NCBI GenBank assembly: GCA_014656495.1
Contig: BNCN01000007.1
Span: 314,037 to 378,036, forward strand
Origin: Comamonas sp. KCTC 72670
Lineage (GTDB): Bacteria; Myxococcota; Myxococcia; Myxococcales; Myxococcaceae
DNA: 64,000 bases
Direction: 5' to 3'
Shown: piece by piece, positions 26,598 to 34,020 of the stretch
Layout: every line of letters starts with the position of its first letter
Position numbering within the stretch: position 1 is the stretch's first letter
Position numbers and translations under genes: made by a program
The notes under the pieces: generated by a model
Database searches by the model: none
What the model saw: the letters and a program-made list of their open reading frames with translations, nothing else
Told to the model about the DNA's origin: nothing

Positions 26598-26999
26598 TTA
26601 CGACACCAGGAACTGGGACATCCGCTGCGCGGACAGCTCGGTGGCGTTGTTCATGCCCAGCTGGCTCAGGCCCGTCTTGGCGGTGCTCTTCAGCATGTCG
26701 CCGATGACGTCCGTGACCTTGCCCTTGCCCGTGGCCAGGTTGAGCGCGCCGCTCAGCAGGCTGTTGCCACCCGCGCCGTCCATCAGGAAGCCACCCGCGA
26801 ACTTGCCCAGGGTGTTCTTGAGGACGCCGCCACCCGGGATGAGGTCCGTCGCCGCGCCGAGCAGGGACTGGATGGGGTTCTTGCCCTGCGCCAGGTTGCC
26901 GGCAAAGCCGATGGCCGCGCCGAGCAGCGGGTTGACCATGGAGACGAACGGCTTGATGACGTTGAGGACCTTGCCGATCGCCTTGAATGCCTTGGACAT
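26598..26999 (-). CDS. Gly-rich amphipathic protein, possibly membrane-interacting
   Basis: 133 residues, no signal peptide. It is rich in Gly/Ala/Leu with evenly spaced Lys: KAFKAIGKVLNVIKPFVSMV at the N terminus, then PLLGAAIGFAGNLAQGKN, LLGAATDLIPGGGVLKNTLG and LLSGALNLATGKGKVTDVIG. Such composition is seen in phage internal/membrane proteins and some bacteriocin-like proteins; I recognise no family. Start ATG 26999 follows an AAGGGG site, and it is the first gene of a three-gene unit set off from the LanB operon by a strong terminator. It could be a substrate of the LanB enzymes, but it is less likely than the 141-aa protein. Confidence 0.65.
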   Translation of the reverse strand: MSKAFKAIGKVLNVIKPFVSMVNPLLGAAIGFAGNLAQGKNPIQSLLGAATDLIPGGGVLKNTLGKFAGGFLMDGAGGNSLLSGALNLATGKGKVTDVIGDMLKSTAKTGLSQLGMNNATELSAQRMSQFLVS

Positions 27000-27154
27000 G
27001 GTGACTGCCCCTTTCGAGCGTGGCCGCGTGGCGGCCAGCGAATGTGACTGATGTGAGGATTGTCGGGACGTTGAACGAATTGTTTCCCAGCGCCCTGAAA
27101 AAACCGGACGCCGCGTGAAGTCGCAGCAATTCCGGCAACTTACCGGCCACCCGA

Positions 27155-27189
27155 GGGCCAGGGGACTCCCAAACGGGGTGCCCTGGCCC
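27155..27189 (-). terminator. Strong stem-loop terminating the LanB operon
   Basis: GGGCCAGGG (27155-27163) pairs with CCCTGGCCC (27181-27189), a perfect 9-bp G/C stem extended inward by partial pairing. It lies 14 bases beyond the stop of the 141-aa gene in the direction of minus-strand transcription. It separates the LanB operon from the next three-gene unit. Confidence 0.6.
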
Positions 27190-27202
27190 GCCCTGGTGTG
27201 GA

Positions 27203-27628
27203 TCAGCTCTTCGGCTTTTTGTCCGCGCCCTGGCGGCTCTCGGGGGCGCCCGTGGGGACGGCGTCGGAGCCGAGCGCCGTCTTGTAGCGGGCGTCGCTGT
27301 CACTGTCGCTGAAGCCGTCCCGCTGCTGCGCGCGGCTGATGACGACGCGGCCGTCGACGATGCCCTGGAGGTGCTCCTCGATCTCCGCGATGGTGGGCGT
27401 GTTGGGGTCCTTCGCCTTCAGCTCCTCGTCCGGGACGATTTGAATCTGGGGCGGCTTGTCCGGGTTGAGGGCGTAGTCGATGATCTTCTCGACGTAGTCG
27501 GCGAGGGGCACCTTGAGCAGGCGGGCCTGCTCCTTCACGTCCGCGTCGGCCAGCAGCTCCGCGCGAACCTCCTCCACCGGCCGCCGGAGCTTCTTGGCGG
27601 GGGGCGCGACGACGTTGTCACCGGACAT
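27203..27628 (-). CDS. 141-aa candidate carrier/precursor of the LanB cluster
   Basis: No known domain. ATG 27628 is preceded by an excellent AGGAGA site; the longer frame to 27727 is not protein-like. Residues 1-90 look folded/helical (RPVEEVRAELLADADVKEQA, LADYVEKIIDYALNP, TIAEIEEHLQGIVDGRVVIS). From about 97 the chain becomes low-complexity and Ser/Asp/Thr-rich (RDGFSDSDSDARYKTALGSD, then AVPTGAPESRQ) and ends in KKPKS. This leader-plus-disordered-tail layout and its place as last gene before the operon terminator fit a RiPP precursor or a PEARL scaffold peptide. Length exceeds typical RiPP precursors. The role is inference. Confidence 0.6.
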   Translation of the reverse strand: MSGDNVVAPPAKKLRRPVEEVRAELLADADVKEQARLLKVPLADYVEKIIDYALNPDKPPQIQIVPDEELKAKDPNTPTIAEIEEHLQGIVDGRVVISRAQQRDGFSDSDSDARYKTALGSDAVPTGAPESRQGADKKPKS

Positions 27629-27733
27629 TGACTGTCTCCTGAATGGGCCCGTCATCCTGGCGAGGCAGCACGCACCACCAGGCTGGGGAAAAAGCCATTC
27701 TGGGCGTGAATGCGCCCTGGATGTCAAAGGCTG

Positions 27734-30031
27734 TCACACAGGCGCCCCACTCCACCGGGTGAACTGCATCCGCAGCTCACAGGTGTAGCGGCCGCGCTCG
27801 TCGCGCAGCCACAGCTGCTCGGGCGCCGGGTACATCTCCTCGACGGACAGCCGCTCCGCGTCTCGCGACAGGTGGGAGAGCAGGTCCACGGCGAAGGGGC
27901 TCGCGGTGTCGATGAGGTAGGGCTTGCGCTCCTTCGAGCTGCGCATGAACACGAAGCGAGGCCAGCCTCCCGCCCGCCGCTCCCGCTGGACGGTGAGGAA
28001 GAGCTCGAAGCCCGCGGGCTTCGCGAGCCGCGACGCGGGGAGGTTCCACCGCTCGCGCTGATACACGGCCCCGCCCACGCTCAGCCGCGGCAGGTGCTCG
28101 CCCTGCGTGCGCAGCGGCGCGTGCAACACCTGCGGGTGGGCCAGCGCCGCGAAGGGCGGATAGGACGAAAAGTCGTCGAGCGGCAGGTACAGGCTCAGCC
28201 GCGCCCCCTGGCCATCCACGAGCACCGGCCCCTCGGGCGTCGGGAGCACCTTCACGTCACGCGGCGTGAGCGCCCCCTCCTCCACGTCGAGCACGTCCGA
28301 CACCGAGTACACCAGCCGCCGTCCCGGATAGACGTAGAAGCCCTTGTTGCGCCGGCGGATGGACAGGCCCACGAGGCCCTGCGCGGCCGCGTCCATCTCC
28401 AGCCACTGGGAGGCGACGGACGCATACCGCTCGCGCTCGGGCTGGAAGGCGCTCAGCCAGCTCCACAGCAGCAGGTGGTGGTGGACGCGCGCCAGCATGA
28501 CTTCGAACCCACCGCCGCCCGGCTTCGCCGCCAGACACACGTCCGGCAGGGCATAGCGCCCGCCTGGGGTGGACGTGCCCAGGAAGTCCACGGGCAGCGC
28601 GCGGGCGCGCGACCCGTCCGGCTCCAGCATCACCGGCGGCACGGGGGAGAAGCGGCTCCCCGTCACGGCGTCCGGGCGCAGGCGCACGGCGTAGTCCAGC
28701 AGGTCCAGGGGGCCTGATTCAGGGCCCAGCGCGTCGCGGACCTGCTCACGGAAGCCTCGCTGCACCTTCTCGCCGTAGGCCGCGGACAGCTCCAGGGCCC
28801 CTGTCAGCGCCGCCTCCAGCTCCGCGGTGAACGTGGCGCCGAAGCGCAAGCGGAACGGCGAGCTGGCCTCCTCGTAGAGGATGAGCCGGTCCGCGTAGAC
28901 CTGACCGTCGCCGCGGCGGGCCGGCTTGCCGGTGGCCTCGGTGAAGACGGTCTCCAGGCGTGGCAGCAGCTCCCGCCGCTGGGGCAGGTCCGCCGTCTCG
29001 AAGTCGGCCTTGAGGCGCGCCAGCGTGTCCAGCCGCTCCAGCCAGCGCGTGCGCGCCTCCAGGTCCGGGAGCGCCGCCACGGACTCCCGCACGCTCTCGA
29101 AGGTGGCGAAGTCGTTCGGCCGGAACGGGAGCCCCCACAGCAGCAGCGCGGTCTTCACCAGGGGAATCGCCTGCCGCTCCACGTCCTCCACCGGCACGCC
29201 GAGCACCCGGGCCGCGTCGGCGGGCACCGCATGCTCGCGCACGACGGCCAGCAACTGCTCGGCTTGCGGCGAGAGCGCGACGTCCAGCTTCAGCGGCGCG
29301 CAGACGGCCCGGCCCGGCGTCAGCGTGAAGAGCGGGTTGATGCGCAGGGGCAGGTGGGGCCGCAGCGTGCGCTCCCGTCCCACCGCGCGCGCCAGCTCCG
29401 TCACCGCCCAGAAGGAGAAGAAGGTGCGGCGGCGCGTGTTGCCGCTGGGCACCGTGCGCACGTCGTAACCGACATCCGTGGTGCGCTCGCCGTAGGAGAT
29501 GGGACCGAAGAAGCTGGTGGTCTCGTTCTTCGCGCAGAAGCGCTGGAGGTACGTGTAGACCTGCCGCTCCACCCTGCGCGCATCCGAGGTGTCCGGCCGC
29601 TCCCCGCCCCGCAGGTAGCGGACCCAGACATTGTCGAACATCGCCGGGCTGGAGAGGAACACGGCCTCTTGAATGGCGACGTCCGCGGCGCGCTCGCGCA
29701 GGCGCCGTCGCAGGGCCTTGCGCTCCTCGGCGTATCGCGTCTGGAGGGCTTCACGGTGCTCGCGGTAACGGACCAGCGCGTCGTGGCAGGACGCCCCCAG
29801 CCGGGCATCCAGCTTGGGCTCCCGGCCCTGTGCCAGGGCGTCTCGAGCGGACTGCGCTCCGGCCGCCCCGCCCTCCGCGGAGATGGCGTCCACGAGCGCG
29901 TCCTCGGCTTCGAGCAGCCGGGCCACGTCGGCCTGCACGGCCTCGGACACCCCGAGCGACTCCAGCCAGTCGAAGGGGAAGCCCGCATGCCGCAACACGA
30001 AAACCTCGCCCAACGTCCAGGGCTCACTCAT
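27734..30031 (-). CDS. LanB-type glutamylation-domain protein 1 (Lant_dehydr_N only)
   Basis: 765 residues. The N terminus FVLRHAGFPFDWLESLG keeps the conserved early Arg of lantibiotic dehydratases. The hallmark RQVYTYLQRFCAKNETTSFF followed by GPISYG lies at about 155-178. The C-terminal half has VMLARVHHHLLLWSWLSAFQ and RERYASVASQW, seen at the end of the tRNA-dependent glutamylation domain. The ~300-residue SpoaB_C/elimination domain of full-length LanB is absent here and nowhere else in the window. Family members transfer an amino acid from aminoacyl-tRNA to a peptide. It starts within the stop of the upstream gene (ATGA overlap at 30028-30031) and precedes the 141-aa candidate carrier. 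Confidence 0.88.
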   Translation of the reverse strand: MSEPWTLGEVFVLRHAGFPFDWLESLGVSEAVQADVARLLEAEDALVDAISAEGGAAGAQSARDALAQGREPKLDARLGASCHDALVRYREHREALQTRYAEERKALRRRLRERAADVAIQEAVFLSSPAMFDNVWVRYLRGGERPDTSDARRVERQVYTYLQRFCAKNETTSFFGPISYGERTTDVGYDVRTVPSGNTRRRTFFSFWAVTELARAVGRERTLRPHLPLRINPLFTLTPGRAVCAPLKLDVALSPQAEQLLAVVREHAVPADAARVLGVPVEDVERQAIPLVKTALLLWGLPFRPNDFATFESVRESVAALPDLEARTRWLERLDTLARLKADFETADLPQRRELLPRLETVFTEATGKPARRGDGQVYADRLILYEEASSPFRLRFGATFTAELEAALTGALELSAAYGEKVQRGFREQVRDALGPESGPLDLLDYAVRLRPDAVTGSRFSPVPPVMLEPDGSRARALPVDFLGTSTPGGRYALPDVCLAAKPGGGGFEVMLARVHHHLLLWSWLSAFQPERERYASVASQWLEMDAAAQGLVGLSIRRRNKGFYVYPGRRLVYSVSDVLDVEEGALTPRDVKVLPTPEGPVLVDGQGARLSLYLPLDDFSSYPPFAALAHPQVLHAPLRTQGEHLPRLSVGGAVYQRERWNLPASRLAKPAGFELFLTVQRERRAGGWPRFVFMRSSKERKPYLIDTASPFAVDLLSHLSRDAERLSVEEMYPAPEQLWLRDERGRYTCELRMQFTRWSGAPV

Positions 30032-31638
30032 CCGTTCACCTTCGTCAGCACCGACCGGGCCACCAGGGTGTCCACCAGCTTCGCTCGCTGCGCCTCCGGG
30101 ACAGTCCCCAGGACGTGGGCCACGTCCCCAGGACGCGTGAGGCCCGCCAGCTTCGGTGCCAGCCGCGCGTCCATCGCGAGCACCGCACCCGTCCGCAGAT
30201 TCGCCGCGTACCAGGACGCGCGCGCCGCACCGTCCAGGCTGGCGGGGAGCTGCACCAGCGCACAATCGGCATCGAGCCTGATGCCGCGCGCCTCACCGCC
30301 CCCGGTGACGGGGGCTGTCGCATCCGGAAGACAGGCGGCGGCGACACGCCCGGGACTCAGCGGCGCGCGCGCCAGCAACCGGCTCGCGAGCCCCGCGAGC
30401 GCCTGCGGCACGCTGCTGCTGGGGATGGAGCCGGCGTGTTCAAAGGGCAGGCTCCGCGCGAGGTCACGGTCCTCGGGAGGTGCGCCGACACGCACGTCTC
30501 GCCACAGCCGAGGGGGACCGCCTGGCGGCGTCATCCGGGTCCAATGGAACGGACGCACGCCGGAGACGTGGTCGAACAACGGCTCGCCATCGAGCGCCGT
30601 GAGTGTCGCCTCCAACGCGTCGGCATCGATGCCTGGAGCACCCACCCACCACTCCGCCACGACCCGGCCACCCGACTCCCGGAACCCGTGGGCGCCCTGC
30701 ACCAGTGCCGCATGCGGAATCCGGGCACCCCAGGGGTCCACGACGTCGCCGTCGATGATGGCGCAGAAGCCCACGATGGCCACTTCGCAGCCGCTCTCCC
30801 GCAGCGCGCCGGGCCGCAGCAATGAGTCGAGCGACACGTGCCCCGCCCAGCGGGCATCACCGGTGAAGGCCCGCACGGCCTCGGGCACACAGGTCCCCAG
30901 GGCACCGTGACTCGCGACCGGCGAAGTCAGCGCCTCCGGAGCTTCACGCAACCGCAGCCCCAGGGACTCGGGGATCCACGCGAGGCGCGGCCGAGCGGCG
31001 TCACGGAATTCACCCGCCAGATACCAGCCCAGCAGGGGCGCGTCGACGAAGGCCGCCCGTTGGAACACGGACAGGTGCTGGAGCACCTCGCGGTGCTGCC
31101 AGGCGAACGGCCCCGCGACTTCGAGCGGCACGTGCCTCGGACACGCCCGCGCGAGCCAGGCCGCCGCGGGCAGTTGCAGGTCCCTGTCAATCCAGAGCCG
31201 CACACGCTCGGCGTCCGCGAAGCGCTCCGCGGCCTGGACCAGGTCGCTCAAGTAGGCCACGGGCGCATCCATGGCCCGCAGGACGTCCGCGCTTCGCTCG
31301 GTGGTGCCGCCCTCCAACTCCACGTCGTCCAGCCGCAGGTGGACGCCCTGCGGGGGGCCAGAGATGGCCGTCAACACCGCGCCCCGCGCACGCAGCCCCG
31401 TGTGCGGGCTGGAGTCCTCCCGCGCCCACAGCGCCTGGGCGGCGCGCAGCAACAGCAGCTCCCGCATGGACTGCGCGGTGGCGGGCGAGCGTTCGCGAAG
31501 CTGCGCCTCGGCCTCCACGGCGGTGGGAGCGAAGACGCGGCGACAGAACTCGCGGGCGACATCGACGCAGTGCCATCCCGCGGGCGCCTCCGGGACCAAC
31601 GTCACGTCGCGATGCGGCGGCAGGACGAGCAGCTTCAT
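30028..31638 (-). CDS. Unrecognised protein between the two LanB genes; B12/radical-SAM-like shape without the Cys motif
   Basis: 536 residues, coupled by 4-base overlaps to LanB genes on both sides. N terminus MKLLVLPPHRDVTLVP, then DVAREFCRRVFAP. A stretch near 165-230 (RLWIDRDLQLPAAAWLARAC, HVPLEVAGPFAWQHREV, LLGWYLAGEF) has the rhythm of a B12-binding domain (qlPaalalar...vlGGp...vxGE). The second half (HVSLDSLLRPGALRESGCEV, then GARIPHAALVQGAHGFRESG) resembles a TIM-barrel region of RiPP-maturation radical SAM proteins. There is no CxxxCxxC cluster, so if related it is a pseudo-enzyme. I do not recognise a family with certainty. Its strict coupling implies a stoichiometric or essential role in the LanB pathway. 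Confidence 0.8.
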   Translation of the reverse strand: MKLLVLPPHRDVTLVPEAPAGWHCVDVAREFCRRVFAPTAVEAEAQLRERSPATAQSMRELLLLRAAQALWAREDSSPHTGLRARGAVLTAISGPPQGVHLRLDDVELEGGTTERSADVLRAMDAPVAYLSDLVQAAERFADAERVRLWIDRDLQLPAAAWLARACPRHVPLEVAGPFAWQHREVLQHLSVFQRAAFVDAPLLGWYLAGEFRDAARPRLAWIPESLGLRLREAPEALTSPVASHGALGTCVPEAVRAFTGDARWAGHVSLDSLLRPGALRESGCEVAIVGFCAIIDGDVVDPWGARIPHAALVQGAHGFRESGGRVVAEWWVGAPGIDADALEATLTALDGEPLFDHVSGVRPFHWTRMTPPGGPPRLWRDVRVGAPPEDRDLARSLPFEHAGSIPSSSVPQALAGLASRLLARAPLSPGRVAAACLPDATAPVTGGGEARGIRLDADCALVQLPASLDGAARASWYAANLRTGAVLAMDARLAPKLAGLTRPGDVAHVLGTVPEAQRAKLVDTLVARSVLTKVNG

Positions 31639-33968
31639 TCCCGCGCGTCCTCCGTCGAATCGGGGAGGTCCGCGCCCCACAGCAGCGTGCAGCGCAGCTC
31701 CACGGTGTGGCGGCCCGAGGGCCCTCGCAACCAGAGCTGCCCCGGCGAGGGAAGCATCTCCGACAGGAGGACCTCCTCCTTCTGTTCCAGCAGGTTGAGG
31801 AACACGCGGAGCAACGGAGGACTGCGCACGTCGACCAGCACGGGTTTGCGCTCGTCCTTGAACTTCGCGAACACGCAGTCCGGCATCCCGTGGGCGTCCC
31901 AGATGTCCACCGCCGCGCGCAGCCTCGCCGCGTCGTCCCGGCACGCGAGCAACCGCTCCCGCGCTTCCGGGGCCAGCCGCCACTGCTCGCGCTGCACCAC
32001 CACCCCGCCCAACGTCAGCCGGGGCGTATGCGTCCCGAGCGACACGCGCAGCGGCCGGATTCGCGGCAGGGAGAAGGCGGTGTGGACCAGGCTCTCCAGT
32101 TCGCCGTTGTAGAGGCACACCTCGGAGCCCAGACGCTTCGACACCAGCCGCGCCTGGGTTCCATCGCTCTCCACGAACAGGTCGTCCAACGGCAAGCGCC
32201 AGGCGGAGGCGCGGGCACTGACGCCCCCGAGCTCCACCACCGGCCCCGGGAACTCCGAGGGCAGCAACCCCGTGCGCCGCGACGCGAGCACCGTCACCAG
32301 GGGCACCGGCCGGCTCAAGGCCCCCAGCGCCCGGACCATGGCGCTCTCCACCTTGCCCCGGGCTTCATGGAACTGGAGCGCCCAGCCCCAGACCAGCGCC
32401 GTGTCGTGCACGTCGCCCATCACCAGCGCGTAGTCGCCCTGGCTCCACGCCTCCACGTCGCGCGCGCCCACGAGCAGGTCCACCGAGGTGACCAGCGGCA
32501 GGGCCTTCGCATCCCCCGCCAGCGTCGGCGGCGTCACCCGCCCCAGGTCCACGGCCCGCGCGGAGGCATCCTCCACCGCGCCCGCGAGAAGCTCCGCCAC
32601 CGACGTGTCCTGCGGCACCGGCCGGTCGGAGTAGGCCGCCGCCACCTTCCAGAAGGGCACGGTGCGCGCCCCCACCAGCCCCGCGACGGCCGCGCGCGCC
32701 GCCTCACGAGTCCTCCGCGCGGCCTCGCCCATCCACGCCAGCGCGGGCGAAAGGCGCGTCGTCAGCTCGCGAGCACGCTCGCCGCCGACGTCCACGCGGA
32801 GGTCACCGCCGCACTCCTCCCGGAGGGCCAGCCGGTCTTGATAGAAGTTGTGCGACTCCGACGCGGGCCCCCGCTCCACCGGCGCCGTCACGCCCCACTG
32901 CGCCTTCGCCCGCTGCGCGAAGGCGGCCTGGAGCGACATCTTCCCGGCCGCGTCCGCCGCGCCGTAGCCCCCCATCAACGCCAGCAGCGCGCTCAAGCCC
33001 TCGACGTGGCGACGGGCCGCGGCGCAGGGCAATCCGGCCACGCGTTCGGCCAGGTCATCCACCGGATGGTGCGTGGCCGCGGGGACCTCCAGTTGGTGCG
33101 TGAGCAGCCCCTTCTCACAGCCCATCCGCGCCGCCTCGCGCGCCAGGCCGGGCGCGACGCCCAGGGACGAGGCCACCCCCGCGAGCGTCCGCGAGCCGTC
33201 CACGACCTCCACCAGGCGGGGCAGCAGCGCCTCCACGCTCTCCGGCGCCGGCAGGGCCTTGCGCGAAGGCACCTCCGCGAAGGCCTTGCGGCGCAGCACC
33301 AGCCAGGGGGCCACCTCGGGGTCGAAGGCGATGGCGCGAACCAGCCCCTGCACCAGCCATGACGCCGCGAAGGTGTTCCGCCCCGTGAGGACCTCCGGAC
33401 CGGACCACCGCACGGAGACACCCGTGGGCGCGTCCGCGTCCACCCGGCCGTAGTTGATGGGCCCGAAGAAGCCCATCGTCTCATTCTTCGCGCACAGGCG
33501 CTGGAGGTAGCTGGCCACCTGCCTGCGCAGCCGCGCGCCATCGCGCCCCTCCAGCAGGTCGCGGGCCACGGGCGGACTGGAGCTGGCCACGGCCTCCAGG
33601 AAGCGGGGCGCGGCCCGGAGCGAACGAAGCGCGTCCTCCACGGCCTGCGCCTCCTGCTTCATCGCGGACGCGAACGCGGCCTCGGCGTCCTGAAAGGCCT
33701 GGGCCCGCGTGTTCCATTCCGCGAACAGCTCGGGGGACGCCAGCCCTTCGGTGTCCACGGCACGGCCCGCCTTCAACGCGGCCAGCACCGCGCGCGGGGG
33801 GCGCTTCACCCGAGGGCCCTGCGCCCGAAGCGCGTCCAGGGCCCTCTGCTCCGCCGCGAGCCGTCGCGCGGCCTCGGCGGCGGCAGGGCACCCCAGCCGC
33901 TCCAGCGCATCAAAAGGAAAGCCAGTGGTGCGAACCACGAGGTGGGGGAAGAGGGTCCAGCCCTTCAT
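31635..33968 (-). CDS. LanB-type glutamylation-domain protein 2 (Lant_dehydr_N only)
   Basis: 777 residues, a paralogue of the protein at 27734. N terminus HLVVRTTGFPFDALERLG with the conserved Arg; RQVASYLQRLCAKNETMGFF then GPINYG at about 155-178; DVHDTALVWGWALQFHEARG and GVVVQREQWRL in the C-terminal half; and ends SPGQLWLRGPSGRHTVELR, closely parallel to the end of its partner. No elimination domain. The start is ATG 33968, with an AAGGTG site, 53 bases after the kinase-hybrid gene. First gene of the LanB operon; it may have its own promoter or be read through from the signalling genes upstream. Confidence 0.88.
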   Translation of the reverse strand: MKGWTLFPHLVVRTTGFPFDALERLGCPAAAEAARRLAAEQRALDALRAQGPRVKRPPRAVLAALKAGRAVDTEGLASPELFAEWNTRAQAFQDAEAAFASAMKQEAQAVEDALRSLRAAPRFLEAVASSSPPVARDLLEGRDGARLRRQVASYLQRLCAKNETMGFFGPINYGRVDADAPTGVSVRWSGPEVLTGRNTFAASWLVQGLVRAIAFDPEVAPWLVLRRKAFAEVPSRKALPAPESVEALLPRLVEVVDGSRTLAGVASSLGVAPGLAREAARMGCEKGLLTHQLEVPAATHHPVDDLAERVAGLPCAAARRHVEGLSALLALMGGYGAADAAGKMSLQAAFAQRAKAQWGVTAPVERGPASESHNFYQDRLALREECGGDLRVDVGGERARELTTRLSPALAWMGEAARRTREAARAAVAGLVGARTVPFWKVAAAYSDRPVPQDTSVAELLAGAVEDASARAVDLGRVTPPTLAGDAKALPLVTSVDLLVGARDVEAWSQGDYALVMGDVHDTALVWGWALQFHEARGKVESAMVRALGALSRPVPLVTVLASRRTGLLPSEFPGPVVELGGVSARASAWRLPLDDLFVESDGTQARLVSKRLGSEVCLYNGELESLVHTAFSLPRIRPLRVSLGTHTPRLTLGGVVVQREQWRLAPEARERLLACRDDAARLRAAVDIWDAHGMPDCVFAKFKDERKPVLVDVRSPPLLRVFLNLLEQKEEVLLSEMLPSPGQLWLRGPSGRHTVELRCTLLWGADLPDSTEDARE

Positions 33969-34020
33969 GCGTTACGCACCTTTTGGCCGGGCCGTGGCGT
34001 CACGCCCGGAGCCGAGCCGC

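Noticed and set aside
25091..26999. Prophage remnant call
   Set aside because: Only two small proteins have a phage-like feel, with no integrase, capsid or tail genes and no attachment-site repeats seen.
27734..33968. Calling this a standard class I lanthipeptide cluster
   Set aside because: No elimination domain, no LanC cyclase, no typical short Cys-rich precursor and no LanT-type transporter are present in the window.
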